A stretch of 64,000 nt of DNA from Pseudogemmobacter bohemicus (GTDB taxonomy: Bacteria; Pseudomonadota; Alphaproteobacteria; Rhodobacterales; Rhodobacteraceae): the NCBI RefSeq assembly GCF_003290025.1, contig NZ_QNHG01000001.1, forward strand, positions 13,462 through 77,461, in the 5' to 3' direction. Each line of letters starts with the position of its first letter. Position 1 is the first letter of the stretch. The position numbers and the translations under genes were made by a program. Positions 27,411 to 36,217 of this stretch are shown in pieces. The notes under the pieces are model-generated. The model made no database searches. It saw only the letters and a program-made list of their open reading frames with translations, and was not told where the DNA came from.

Positions 27411-27492
27411 GATTCGCTATAAGAATACCGTCCGCCGTAAGCGTCTGCACCATAGCCGCAATCACCAAACAATCGCGAGCTCGCCGATTGAC

Positions 27493-27537
27493 CCTCCCTC
27501 GCATAATAATATATGATATATTATTATGCGAGGGAGG
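27493..27537. promoter_or_regulatory. 45-bp perfect palindrome covering the GMC gene leader
   Basis: Arms 27493-27514 and 27516-27537 are perfectly complementary around a single central G at 27515. The middle 13 bp (27509-27521, ATATATGATATAT) also occur at two other promoters of the module. The outer part includes the ribosome binding site GAGGGAGG of the GMC gene, so in RNA it would form a long hairpin that hides the site. It is the likely operator of the GntR regulator encoded in the same unit. Confidence 0.8.
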
Positions 27538-27542
27538 AAAAC

Positions 27543-29144
27543 ATGGCGGATTACATCATCGTGGGCGGCGGCTCGGGCGGAAGTGCGCTGGCCGGGCGGC
27601 TGGCACAATCGGGGGCGAAGGTTCTGGTGCTGGAATCCGGGCCGAGGGACCGCCATCCTCTGATCCATATTCCTGCGGGCTTTGTGAAGCTGCTCGACAG
27701 CAAGTTGCTGTATCACTACGCCACCGAGGCGCAGCCACATCTGAACGGGCGCGCTCCGGTGATGCCGCAGGGCCATGTGCTTGGCGGCGGCGGTTCGGTC
27801 AATGCGGCGATCTATATTCGCGGTCAGCGGGGCGATTATGACGGCTGGGCCGAGGCCGGGGCCGAGGGCTGGGCTTACCGCGATGTGCTGCCCTATTTCC
27901 GCCGGGCCGAGGATAACGACCGGCTTGCGGATGCGTATCATGGCAATGGCGGCCCGCTTGGGGTCTCGGATCTGCGGCAGACCAGCGACCTGACCCGCGC
28001 TTTCGTGCGTGCGGCTCAGGAAGCGGGTATTCCCTTCACTCCGGATTTCAACGGGGCCCGGCAGCGCGGCGTCGGATTCAACCAGACGACCACCCGCAAT
28101 GGCCGCCGTTGCAGTGCCGCTGTCGGCTATCTGCGGCCCGCCCTGAAGACCGGCAATCTCGAGATCCGGACCGGCTGCCTTGTCACAAGGGTCCTCTTCG
28201 ACGGCGACCGTGCGACAGGTGTTGAATACGCCCGCAATGGCCGGCTGGAACAGGTGCAGGCGGCTGAGGAGGTGATCCTTTCGGCCGGCGCGGTGCAGAC
28301 GCCGAAACTTCTGATGTTGTCGGGCATCGGGCCCGAGGTAGAGCTTGCCCGTCACGGCATCGCGGTCAAACAGCGGCTGGAGGGGGTGGGGCAGAATCTC
28401 CAGGACCATCTGGAATTCCCCGCCATCCGCTTTTGCACCGGCCGACAGGGGTATTACGGAGAGGACAGTTTCTTCCGGGCGATCAAAAACGGGCTGCAAT
28501 ATCTCCTCTTCAAATCCGGCCCGGTGATGTCGAATGTGACCGAGGCCTGCGCCTTTATGAATGTCGACGACTCCGAGGCAGAGCCGAATATACAGATGCA
28601 CTTTGTCCCGATCGTTTTCATCGAGGGCGAGGCGGCACCGATCAAACGCGCCGGCGCCACGGTGAACCCCTGTGTGCTGCGCCCGGCGAGCCGGGGCGAG
28701 ATCCGCCTGCGAAATGCCGATCCGGCCGCGAACCCGCTGATTGATCCGCGCTATCTCTCGGCGGCGGAGGATATGCGGCTGTCGGTCAGGGGGCTGCAAC
28801 TGGCGCGCCGCATTCTCACGCAGCCGGCTTTCGCACCTTTTGTCGAGCCGACCGAGGCCTTTCCCGGCGCTGCGGTGCAGGAGGAAGCGGCGCTGCAGAG
28901 CTATATCCGCGCCCGGGGCAAGACGGTCTATCATCCGGTCGGCACCTGCCGGATGGGCCTGGATGAGATGGCCGTGGTGGATCCGCAGCTGCGAGTGCGC
29001 GGGGTGCGCAATCTGCGGGTCGTCGACAATTCGGTCATGCCGACGCTGATCTCGGGAAATACCAATGCGCCCGCTATTATGATTGGGGAAAAGGCCTCGG
29101 ACATCATTCTCGGGATTGAGCCCCTGGCGCCCCTGAACGCCTGA
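27543..29144 (+). CDS. GMC-family FAD-dependent alcohol/sugar oxidoreductase
   Basis: A 533-residue flavoprotein of the choline dehydrogenase/GMC family that oxidises an alcohol or sugar hydroxyl. FAD motif VGGGSGGSALAGRLA lies at about 7-21, GMC signature 1 (GHVLGGGGSVNAAIYIRG) at about 78-95 and signature 2 (SAGAVQTPKLLMLSGIG) near 255. The active-site His is about residue 464 (YHPVGTCRM), with Asn about 508 (GNTNAPAIMIGE). The start is the ATG at 27543 after GGGAGGAAAAC. No signal peptide is present, so it acts in the cytoplasm. It is transcribed with the GntR gene behind it. The aldehyde it forms may feed the nearby aldehyde dehydrogenase. Confidence 0.92.
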   Translation: MADYIIVGGGSGGSALAGRLAQSGAKVLVLESGPRDRHPLIHIPAGFVKLLDSKLLYHYATEAQPHLNGRAPVMPQGHVLGGGGSVNAAIYIRGQRGDYDGWAEAGAEGWAYRDVLPYFRRAEDNDRLADAYHGNGGPLGVSDLRQTSDLTRAFVRAAQEAGIPFTPDFNGARQRGVGFNQTTTRNGRRCSAAVGYLRPALKTGNLEIRTGCLVTRVLFDGDRATGVEYARNGRLEQVQAAEEVILSAGAVQTPKLLMLSGIGPEVELARHGIAVKQRLEGVGQNLQDHLEFPAIRFCTGRQGYYGEDSFFRAIKNGLQYLLFKSGPVMSNVTEACAFMNVDDSEAEPNIQMHFVPIVFIEGEAAPIKRAGATVNPCVLRPASRGEIRLRNADPAANPLIDPRYLSAAEDMRLSVRGLQLARRILTQPAFAPFVEPTEAFPGAAVQEEAALQSYIRARGKTVYHPVGTCRMGLDEMAVVDPQLRVRGVRNLRVVDNSVMPTLISGNTNAPAIMIGEKASDIILGIEPLAPLNA

Positions 29145-29209
29145 GCGTGGGCGGGGCTTGTTCAACGGGGGTGGGAATGCGAAATATGGGTCAAATTGTG
29201 AGGTCGTCG

Positions 29210-29902
29210 ATGACGCAGCTGCCAAAGATCGCCAAGGGCAACCTGTCCGAACAGGTCTATTCGACGATCCGGGCCTCGCTGATGGATGGCCATTACGAAC
29301 CCGGCGAGCGGCTGACGATCGCCGCCATGGCCGAGCAGCTTGGCGTTTCGATCACCCCCGTCCGTGAGGCGATTTTCCGCCTCGTCTCGGAACGCGCGCT
29401 GGAGATGCGCGCGGCCACCTCGATCCATGTCCGCAGGCTGACGGTGGCGGAACTGCGCGAGATCCAGATCATTCGCAGCCATCTTGAAGGCGAGGCGGCG
29501 GCGCAGGCGGCGCATAAGATCAGCCGCGACGGGCTGAAAGAGCTGACCGATCTTCAGGAAGCCTTTACCCGTGCCGCTGCGAGTGATCCGCTGAACGCGA
29601 GCCGTCTGAACCGCGAATTCCATTTCCGTCTGGCCGAGGCGGCGGGCATGCCTTTGCTTTATGCAACCATTGAATCGATGTGGGCGCAGATGGGGCCGCT
29701 GATCCATCTCTATCACCTGAACACGCCGACCCGCGTGCTGGCCAGCGGCGATCACGGGCATTACCCGCTGCTGCGCGCCCTTGCGGCAGGGGATGCCGCA
29801 GCGGCACGCGCCGCCATCCAGTCCGATATTGGCGTCGGCTCTGTCATGGTGGACTGGCTGGAGGCGAAAGGGGCGGGAATTCCCGCCCCGCAAGACGGTT
29901 AA
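29210..29902 (+). CDS. GntR-family (FCD subfamily) transcriptional regulator
   Basis: A 230-residue repressor or activator. The N-terminal winged helix (SEQVYSTIRASLMDGHYEPG, LGVSITPVREAIFRL) is followed by the helical FCD effector domain with SRLNREFHFRLAEAAG and a histidine in HYPLLRALAAGD for metal/ligand binding. The ATG at 29210 has GAGG six bases upstream and gives the normal length; earlier in-frame starts at 29147, 29177 and 29186 remain possible. It lies 65 bp after the GMC gene and converges with the aldehyde dehydrogenase gene, with 4 bp of overlap. Its likely operators are the three identical 13-bp sites in this module. Confidence 0.9.
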   Translation: MTQLPKIAKGNLSEQVYSTIRASLMDGHYEPGERLTIAAMAEQLGVSITPVREAIFRLVSERALEMRAATSIHVRRLTVAELREIQIIRSHLEGEAAAQAAHKISRDGLKELTDLQEAFTRAAASDPLNASRLNREFHFRLAEAAGMPLLYATIESMWAQMGPLIHLYHLNTPTRVLASGDHGHYPLLRALAAGDAAAARAAIQSDIGVGSVMVDWLEAKGAGIPAPQDG

Positions 29903-31395
29903 AGCTCGATCCAGGTCGTCTTCAGCTCGGTGTATTTGTCCAGCGCATGCAGTGACTTGTCGCGGCCATTGCCGGATTGTTTGAAGCCGCCGAAGGGCAC
30001 CGTCACATCGCCGTGGTCATAGCAATTGACCCAGACCGTTCCGGCCCGAAGCCTGCGCGCCATGCGATGGGCGCGGCTGAGATCCCGGGTCCAGACCGCA
30101 GCCGCCAGCCCGTAAGAGCTGTCATTGGCCACGCGCACCGCCTCCTCCTCGTCGCGAACGGTGATGGTCGAGAGGACCGGCCCGAAGATTTCCTCCTGCG
30201 CGATGGCCATCGTGTTTTTCACATCCGCGAATATCGTCGGATTGAGGTAGAAACCATCGAGGCCGGTCTCCGGCCGGTCGCCGCCCAGCACCAGCCGCGC
30301 GCCTTCTTCGCGGCCTTTGGCAATATAGCCCTCCACCCGGTCGCGATGGCCGGATTCGACCAGCGCCCCCAGCCTGGTATCGGGGTCCAGCGGGTCGCCG
30401 GGGCGAATGCCGCGCGCGGTTTCCACCACGATGTCGAGAAACTGGTCCTGGATCTTTTCGGCCAGGATCAGACGTGAGGGCGCGACGCAGACCTCGCCCT
30501 GGTTGAAGCAGATCGCGGTGGCGGCGCGCTCGGCGGCAAGACGCAGCTCGGGCACGTCATCCATGATGATGTTCGGGGATTTGCCGCCACATTCCAGCCA
30601 GACCCGCTTCATATTGGACTGGCCGGCATAGTGCAGGAACAATTTGCCAACCTCGCCCGAACCGGTGAATGCGAGGCAATCAACATCCATATGCAGACCA
30701 AGCGCGCGGCCGGCGGTGGGGCCAAAGCCCGGCAATACATTGAAGACGCCCGCCGGAATCCCTGCCTCGGCGGCAAGCTCGGCCATACGGATCGCGGTCA
30801 GCGGCGATTGCTCGGCCGGTTTCAGGATCACGGAATTGCCGGTCGCGAGCGCCGGCGCCAGTTTCCAGGCCGCCATCAGCATGGGGAAATTCCACGGCAC
30901 CACCGCCGCGACCACGCCGACCGGCTCTCGGGTGATCATGCCAAGCTGGCCGGGGCCGGTGGGGGCGATCTCATCATAAAGCTTGTCCGGGCATTCGGCA
31001 TACCAGGCCAGCGTATCAAGCACGACATTCACATCAATGCTGCGGCTTTCGCTGATCGGCTTGCCCATATCCAGCGTTTCAAGGATCGCCAGCTCATCCA
31101 TATTGGCCTCGAACAGAGCCGCAAAGCGCTGCAGCACTTTCTTGCGATCTTTCGGGCTCTGATTGCGCCAGACGCCGTTTTCAAAGGCACGCCGCGCCGC
31201 GCGCACGGCCTGATCGACATCCTCTGCATCGCAGGCGGCAATCTGCGTGATCACTGAGCCGTCGCGCGGCGCGATGGTGTCAAAGGTCTGCCCCGAAGCC
31301 GCATCCACAAACCTCCCGTCGATAAAGGCCTGGCCGCGCGGTTTCAGCCTGGCGCGGATCGCGTCGATCTCAGGCCTTGTCAATGTAAGGGTCAT
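29899..31395 (-). CDS. NAD(P)-dependent aldehyde dehydrogenase
   Basis: A 498-residue ALDH that oxidises an aldehyde to the acid. PWNFPMLMAAWKLAPAL (about 165-181), the Glu region LECGGKSPNI (Glu about 269), the catalytic Cys303 in NQGEVCVA and the end motif EEIFGPV are all present. It is closest by eye to the PuuC/betaine aldehyde type. The ATG at 31395 follows GGGAGGAAAAG. Its promoter faces the split transketolase genes and shares the 13-bp site at 31423-31435, so both directions are probably controlled together. It likely uses the product of the GMC enzyme. Confidence 0.93.
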   Translation of the reverse strand: MTLTLTRPEIDAIRARLKPRGQAFIDGRFVDAASGQTFDTIAPRDGSVITQIAACDAEDVDQAVRAARRAFENGVWRNQSPKDRKKVLQRFAALFEANMDELAILETLDMGKPISESRSIDVNVVLDTLAWYAECPDKLYDEIAPTGPGQLGMITREPVGVVAAVVPWNFPMLMAAWKLAPALATGNSVILKPAEQSPLTAIRMAELAAEAGIPAGVFNVLPGFGPTAGRALGLHMDVDCLAFTGSGEVGKLFLHYAGQSNMKRVWLECGGKSPNIIMDDVPELRLAAERAATAICFNQGEVCVAPSRLILAEKIQDQFLDIVVETARGIRPGDPLDPDTRLGALVESGHRDRVEGYIAKGREEGARLVLGGDRPETGLDGFYLNPTIFADVKNTMAIAQEEIFGPVLSTITVRDEEEAVRVANDSSYGLAAAVWTRDLSRAHRMARRLRAGTVWVNCYDHGDVTVPFGGFKQSGNGRDKSLHALDKYTELKTTWIEL

Positions 31396-31422
31396 CTTTT
31401 CCTCCCGAATTTTCCCGGTGAC

Positions 31423-31435
31423 ATATATCATATAT
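31423..31435. promoter_or_regulatory. 13-bp palindromic operator between ALDH and transketolase genes
   Basis: The reverse strand reads ATATATGATATAT, identical to 27509-27521 and 39306-39318. It lies 28 bp upstream of the aldehyde dehydrogenase start and 70 bp upstream of the transketolase start, in an AT-rich island within GC-rich DNA. This is a probable GntR operator for both divergent units. Confidence 0.75.
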
Positions 31436-31504
31436 GATGCTAAATCACAAACAGGCAAGGATTCGTTGTCGCCAGTGACGCGACGCCTGAGGGAGGACAG
31501 AGGT

Positions 31505-32368
31505 GTGACCGCACCGATCAGAAACGACTTTCGACCAACCGAGGCCGAGGTGGCCCATCTGCGCGACCGCGCGCAGTTCATCCGGCTGGAGACCATAAGG
31601 CTGATCGAGATCGCCAAAGTGGGCCATTACACCAGCGTTTTCTCGGCCGCCGAGATCTTCGCCGCGCTGTATTACGACGTGATGCGGCTTGAGGACGATC
31701 CGAAACATCCCGACCGCGACCGCTTTCTGATGGGCAAGGGGCATGCGGCGGTGGGTCTGTTCCCCATCCTTGCGGAAAAGGGCTATCTGCCGGTCGAGGT
31801 GCTGAATGGCTACACAAGGCTTGGCAATCCGCTGGGCGACCACCCCGATATGCGCAAAGTGCCCGGGGTCGACTTTTCGTCGGGCTCGATCGGCCACGCG
31901 CTGTCCAACGGTCTTGGCATGGCGCTCGGCGGGCGTCAGCAGGGGCGCGACTTCACCACATTCGTGATGCTGGGTGATGGCGAGATGCAGGAGGGGCAGG
32001 TCTGGGAGGCCGCCATCGGCGCCGCCCATCACGGGCTGAACCGGCTGGTCGCCATCGTGGACCGCAACGGGTTCCAGCTTGATGGCGCTGTCGATGACGT
32101 GATGGGGATCGAGCCGCTGGACGAGAAATGGCGCGCTTTCGGCTGGGAGGTGCATGTCGTCGACGGTCACGACATCGCCGCTCTGACCGCCACCCTGCGC
32201 CGCGTCAAAGCCGACCAGTCCCGCGCGAAACCCTGCTGCATCATCGCCCGCACGCTGAAGGGCAAGGGTGTCAGCTATATGGAAACCGAACCGGGCTGGC
32301 ATCTTGGCTATCTCGACCCGTCCGACGCCGAGGCGGCGCGGCAAGAAATCCTGTCGAGGGTGATCTGA
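31505..32368 (+). CDS. Transketolase N-terminal subunit (ThDP binding)
   Basis: A 287-residue protein covering the thiamine diphosphate half of transketolase: KGHAAVGLFPILAEKG, GSIGHALSNGLGMALG and the ThDP/Mg motif GDGEMQEGQVWEAA...N at about 155-185. It needs the C-terminal subunit encoded next, 1 bp downstream, to form the active enzyme, which moves two-carbon ketol units. I take the GTG at 31505, preceded by GGGAGGACAG; the longer frame from 31247 crosses the promoter. Split transketolases in sugar operons often act on unusual ketose substrates rather than in the general pentose phosphate pathway. Confidence 0.9.
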   Translation: MTAPIRNDFRPTEAEVAHLRDRAQFIRLETIRLIEIAKVGHYTSVFSAAEIFAALYYDVMRLEDDPKHPDRDRFLMGKGHAAVGLFPILAEKGYLPVEVLNGYTRLGNPLGDHPDMRKVPGVDFSSGSIGHALSNGLGMALGGRQQGRDFTTFVMLGDGEMQEGQVWEAAIGAAHHGLNRLVAIVDRNGFQLDGAVDDVMGIEPLDEKWRAFGWEVHVVDGHDIAALTATLRRVKADQSRAKPCCIIARTLKGKGVSYMETEPGWHLGYLDPSDAEAARQEILSRVI

Positions 32369-32369
32369 C

Positions 32370-33356
32370 ATGACCATTCACAGCCGCCCGCAATCGCCGA
32401 ACTCGTGGCATTACCGCGAACTCAACATGAAGAATCCGGGCCTTGATCACCTCTCGAACGGGTTGATCTCGCTGGTCGAGGCCGGGCATCCGGTGGTGGC
32501 CGGTTCCGCCGATCTGCAATATTCCAACGGGCTGAACCGCTTCGCCGAAAGATATCCCGACCGCTATATCGGTTTCGGCATTTCCGAGCAGAACATGGTC
32601 TCGGCGGCGGCCGGGCTCGCCACCACGGGGATGATGCCCTATGTCGCCACTTTCGCCTCGTTCCTCGGTCTTCTGACCTGCGAGCAGATCCGCATGGACG
32701 TCGCCTATTGCGCCTTGCCGGTGCGGCTGATCGGGCATCATACCGGCATTTCGATGGGCTTTTACGGCACCTCGCATCACGCGACCGAGGATATCGGCAC
32801 CATGCGCTCGATCGCCGATCTGACGGTGGTTTCGCCCGCCGACGGCCCGCAGCTTGAGGCCGCGATCCGCGCCAGTGCCGACCATGACCGGCCGATCTAT
32901 TTCCGCACCGGCCGCGGGCGCGAGCCCGGCCTCTACGACCCGGCTGCCCCCTTTGTCTTTGGCAAGGCCATCGAACATGCGCGGGGCGAAGAGATCACCA
33001 TCATCGCCTGCGGCCTGCCGGTTCATCCTTCGGTGCAGGTCGCGAAAAAGCTGGCCGCCGAGGGGCGCAGCATCGGCGTTCTGGACATGGCGACGGTGAA
33101 ACCCATCGACCGGGATGCGATCCTGGAGGCTGCCGCGCGCTCGAAAATCATCCTGACCATCGAAGAGCATAACATCCTCGGCGGGCTTGGCGCTGCGGTG
33201 GCCGAAGTGCTGGCCGAAGCAGGCAGCCCCGCACGCCTGGTGCGGCACGGGATCCGCGACGAATACGCGCTGATCGCGCCGCCCAGCCATCTTTATGCGC
33301 ATTACCGGCTGGACGAGGCCGGGATCGAGGCGGTGCTTCGCGAGAATCTCGTCTGA
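32370..33356 (+). CDS. Transketolase C-terminal subunit
   Basis: A 328-residue partner of the preceding subunit, with the pyrimidine-binding domain (GFGISEQNMVSAAAGLATTG, with the catalytic Glu), HHTGISMGFYGTSHHATEDIG and the C-terminal transketolase domain (about 195-325; GRSIGVLDMATVKPIDRDAI). The start codon lies 1 bp after the N-subunit stop, so the two are co-translated. It acts in the cytoplasm. The pair is followed after 76 bp by a sugar ABC importer, which suggests that the imported sugar or its product is cleaved by ketol transfer. Confidence 0.9.
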   Translation: MTIHSRPQSPNSWHYRELNMKNPGLDHLSNGLISLVEAGHPVVAGSADLQYSNGLNRFAERYPDRYIGFGISEQNMVSAAAGLATTGMMPYVATFASFLGLLTCEQIRMDVAYCALPVRLIGHHTGISMGFYGTSHHATEDIGTMRSIADLTVVSPADGPQLEAAIRASADHDRPIYFRTGRGREPGLYDPAAPFVFGKAIEHARGEEITIIACGLPVHPSVQVAKKLAAEGRSIGVLDMATVKPIDRDAILEAAARSKIILTIEEHNILGGLGAAVAEVLAEAGSPARLVRHGIRDEYALIAPPSHLYAHYRLDEAGIEAVLRENLV

Positions 33357-33432
33357 TCGGCCCCGCGCCGGGAGGGCGCGGGTGAAAAACAGGCCCGGGG
33401 ACAGATCCCGGGCCGATACAAGGGAGAGAGAG

Positions 33433-34671
33433 ATGTTTCATTCCAGAACGGCGCTTGCGCTGCTGTCCTCGGCTGCACTTTTGCTGGCGCTGCCGGCCGT
33501 CGCCGAAGAAAAGCACGAGATCTACACGCTGCTGCCCAATTCCGCGCTTTCCGGGGTGATCGACCCCGATCTTGCGGATCGCAGCGATATCGCCAAAGCG
33601 CTGCCGACTGCGCCGCGCGACCCGGCGGACAAGCTGGTGATCGGCTGGACCGAGATCACCCTCGGCAATCCGTGGTTTGTCAGCGTGATCGAGTCCGCCA
33701 AAGCAAAGGCCGATGAATATGGCTATGAGCTGGATGTGCAGGTCGCGGATGGCGACCCGGCAAAGACCAGCGCGCAGATCGACGCCTTCATCGCGAAAGG
33801 CGTCGATGTCATCGTGATGGACCCGACCGATCTTGCCGCTGCCGCCACCGATGCGCAGCGCGCGGTGGATGCGGGCATCCCGGTGATCGCGCTTGGCACC
33901 GTGCCCGATGACAGCCCGGTGGTGACGACCGTGCTCTTCAACCCCTATGGCAACGGGTTTGAGGCCGGCCGCTATGTCGCGCAGCATTTCGGCCCCGACA
34001 CGCAGATCACCGCCGCTGCCATTCTGGGAACGGTCGGCAACTCTACCTCGGAAAGCCGGGTCAACGGGGTGATCACGGGGATCATCTATGAACGCTCGGA
34101 GCAGCTTGGCCTTGGCATGTCGAAAGAAGACGCGATGCTGGCCGGGTTCAACAAATTCCAGGAGCTGAAAACCGGCGGCTCTTTCAGCTATCCCGAAGCG
34201 AAGTTCGATGTTCTGTCGATGGGTGTCGGCTACTGGACAGAAGAGGGCGGGCTGGATGCGGCCGAAGACATCCTGACCGCGAATGGCCAGAAGATGAACA
34301 TCATCCTGGCCGAAAATGACTTTATGGGCATGGGTGCGCTGCGCGCAATCGAGAACCAGGGCTACAAGGACAGGATCACGGTTGCCAATGCCGCTGATGG
34401 CTTCCGTGTCGCGCTGGATCTGGTGAAATCGGGCGACATGCTGGTGACCGGGCTCGGCTCGGGGTCGCATACCGGCGAGGGGGTCGTACAGCTGATCTAT
34501 CAGATCTTCGACCAGGGGTTCGACGCGAACAACCTGCCGCTTGGATCCTACTACCCGTCCCAGATCGTGACGAAGGACAATGCGGACGAGTTCATTGATC
34601 CCGATACCAGCAACCTGTTCTTCCGCTACACGGTGCCCGCTTTCCGGACCATTCCCGAACTGCGCGGCTGA
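33433..34671 (+). CDS. Periplasmic sugar-binding protein of a ribose-type ABC importer
   Basis: A 412-residue binding protein with a clear Sec signal peptide (hydrophobic core about 7-23, cleavage after AVA at about 24). The mature part is a periplasmic_binding_4 fold (IGWTEITLGNPWFVSVIESAK, QIDAFIAKGVDVIVMDPTD, AGIPVIALGT). It is longer than ribose-binding proteins (about 300) because of an extra N-terminal stretch of about 40 residues and inserts. The ATG at 33433 follows GGGAGAGAGAG. It heads the transporter genes and delivers the substrate to the permease at 36207-37244. Confidence 0.9.
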   Translation: MFHSRTALALLSSAALLLALPAVAEEKHEIYTLLPNSALSGVIDPDLADRSDIAKALPTAPRDPADKLVIGWTEITLGNPWFVSVIESAKAKADEYGYELDVQVADGDPAKTSAQIDAFIAKGVDVIVMDPTDLAAAATDAQRAVDAGIPVIALGTVPDDSPVVTTVLFNPYGNGFEAGRYVAQHFGPDTQITAAAILGTVGNSTSESRVNGVITGIIYERSEQLGLGMSKEDAMLAGFNKFQELKTGGSFSYPEAKFDVLSMGVGYWTEEGGLDAAEDILTANGQKMNIILAENDFMGMGALRAIENQGYKDRITVANAADGFRVALDLVKSGDMLVTGLGSGSHTGEGVVQLIYQIFDQGFDANNLPLGSYYPSQIVTKDNADEFIDPDTSNLFFRYTVPAFRTIPELRG

Positions 34672-34729
34672 TATCCAGCCCGGGTCGCCCTGGCGGCCCG
34701 GGGCTCACCTATGGCCTTGGGAGGGGATC

Positions 34730-36217
34730 ATGGAACGCCTGCAAATGCATGGCATCGCAAAGGAATTCGGCGGGATCGCCGCTTTGCGCGACGCTGCTTT
34801 CAGCGCCCGCTCCGGTGAGGTTCACGCGCTGATGGGCGAGAACGGGGCCGGCAAATCGACATTGATGAAAATCCTCGCCGGCGCCTATGACCATCAGGGC
34901 GGCGAGATCCATATCGACGGCGCCCCCGCCGATATCCACACGCCGCTCGATGCCCTGCGCCGGGGGGTCTCGGTCATCTATCAGGAATTCTCGCTGGCCC
35001 GGCATCTGAGCGTGGCCGAGAATATCCTTCTGGAACATCTGGGCCACCGCTTCTGGCTTGCCCGGGCAGAGATGGAGCGCCGCGCAGCGGATCTGCTGGC
35101 CGATATGGGTTTTCCCGAGGTGGATCCCTGTGCTCTCGCGGGCGATCTGCCGGTGGCGATGCAGCAGGTGGTTGAGATCTGCAAGGCGCTGTCGCGCGAT
35201 TGCTCTATCCTGGTGCTGGATGAGCCGACCGCGGTGCTGACGGCGCATGAGACGGAAAAGCTGTTCGCGCTGGTGCGGCGTCTGCGCGATCGGGGCGTCT
35301 GCGTGATCTATATCTCGCACCGGCTCGACGAGATATTTGCGCTTTGCGATCGGGTGACGGTGCTGAAAGACGGAGCGACGGTCGGCACCTGGGAGACCGC
35401 GACGCTGGATCACGACAGCCTGACCCGGCTGATGATCGGGCGCGAGCTGTCGGATTTCTTCCCGCCGCGCGCAGTTGAGCCCGGCCCCGTTGCGCTTGAG
35501 GTGCAGGGGCTTTGCACGCCCCGGCTGCGCGAGATCAGTTTTTCGGTGCGCCGGGGCGAAGTGCTGGGCATCGGCGGCCTTGTCGGTGCCGGCCGGACCG
35601 AGGTGCTGCGGGCGATCTTCGGCGCCGATCCCGCAAAGGGAACAATCCGGCTGCATGGCCGCGCGCAGACAATCCGGAACCCCGGAGACGCGGTGCGCGC
35701 CGGGATCGGCCTTGTCCCGGAAGACCGCAAGCAACAGGGCGTCTTGCTGGATCTGCCGATCCTTACCAATGCGATGCTGACCCCGGTTAATCCGCATCTG
35801 GGGCCGCTGGGCTTTCTGCGCGGCGGACGCGAGCGCGCGGCGGCGCAGCAGCTGCGCGAGGGGCTGCGTCTGAAGGCCGCCAGCCTTGAGGCTGAGGCAG
35901 GCACGCTTTCAGGCGGAAACCAGCAGAAGGTCGCCCTGATGAAATCGCTGGTCTCGGGCTGTGAGATCCTGCTGCTCGACGAGCCGACACGCGGTGTCGA
36001 TGTGGGCGCGAAGGTGGAAATCTACCGCGTCATCAATGAACTGGCCGACAGTGGGGCGGCTGTGGTGATGGTGTCTTCGGAAATGCTGGAGCTGATCGGC
36101 ATGTGCGACCGCGTGCTTGTCATGCGCGCCGGTCAGATCGCCGGCGCGCTTTCAGGCCCGGCGCTGACCGAGGAAGGCATCATCGAACTGGCAATGGGGC
36201 GGGACAATGTCCACTGA
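34730..36217 (+). CDS. Sugar ABC importer ATPase (two nucleotide-binding domains)
   Basis: A 495-residue RbsA/MglA-type ATPase with two ABC domains. The first has Walker A GENGAGKST (about 36-44), a divergent signature and Walker B ILVLDEPTAVL. The second has the usual degenerate Walker A VGAGRTEVLRAIFGA and the signature LSGGNQQKVALMKSL with LLLDEPTRGVDVG. It powers import of the sugar bound by the preceding binding protein. The ATG at 34730 follows GGGAGGGGATC. It overlaps the permease gene by 11 bp. Confidence 0.93.
   Translation: MERLQMHGIAKEFGGIAALRDAAFSARSGEVHALMGENGAGKSTLMKILAGAYDHQGGEIHIDGAPADIHTPLDALRRGVSVIYQEFSLARHLSVAENILLEHLGHRFWLARAEMERRAADLLADMGFPEVDPCALAGDLPVAMQQVVEICKALSRDCSILVLDEPTAVLTAHETEKLFALVRRLRDRGVCVIYISHRLDEIFALCDRVTVLKDGATVGTWETATLDHDSLTRLMIGRELSDFFPPRAVEPGPVALEVQGLCTPRLREISFSVRRGEVLGIGGLVGAGRTEVLRAIFGADPAKGTIRLHGRAQTIRNPGDAVRAGIGLVPEDRKQQGVLLDLPILTNAMLTPVNPHLGPLGFLRGGRERAAAQQLREGLRLKAASLEAEAGTLSGGNQQKVALMKSLVSGCEILLLDEPTRGVDVGAKVEIYRVINELADSGAAVVMVSSEMLELIGMCDRVLVMRAGQIAGALSGPALTEEGIIELAMGRDNVH

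Noticed and set aside
26831-27472. Intact 213-codon gene on the reverse strand
   Set aside because: It looks like a frame through a decayed IS5-type transposase; key residues are missing and the ends do not match a full protein.
33148-34470. 440-codon reverse frame inside the sugar-binding protein gene
   Set aside because: Antisense shadow of a gene with a clear signal peptide and binding-protein fold.
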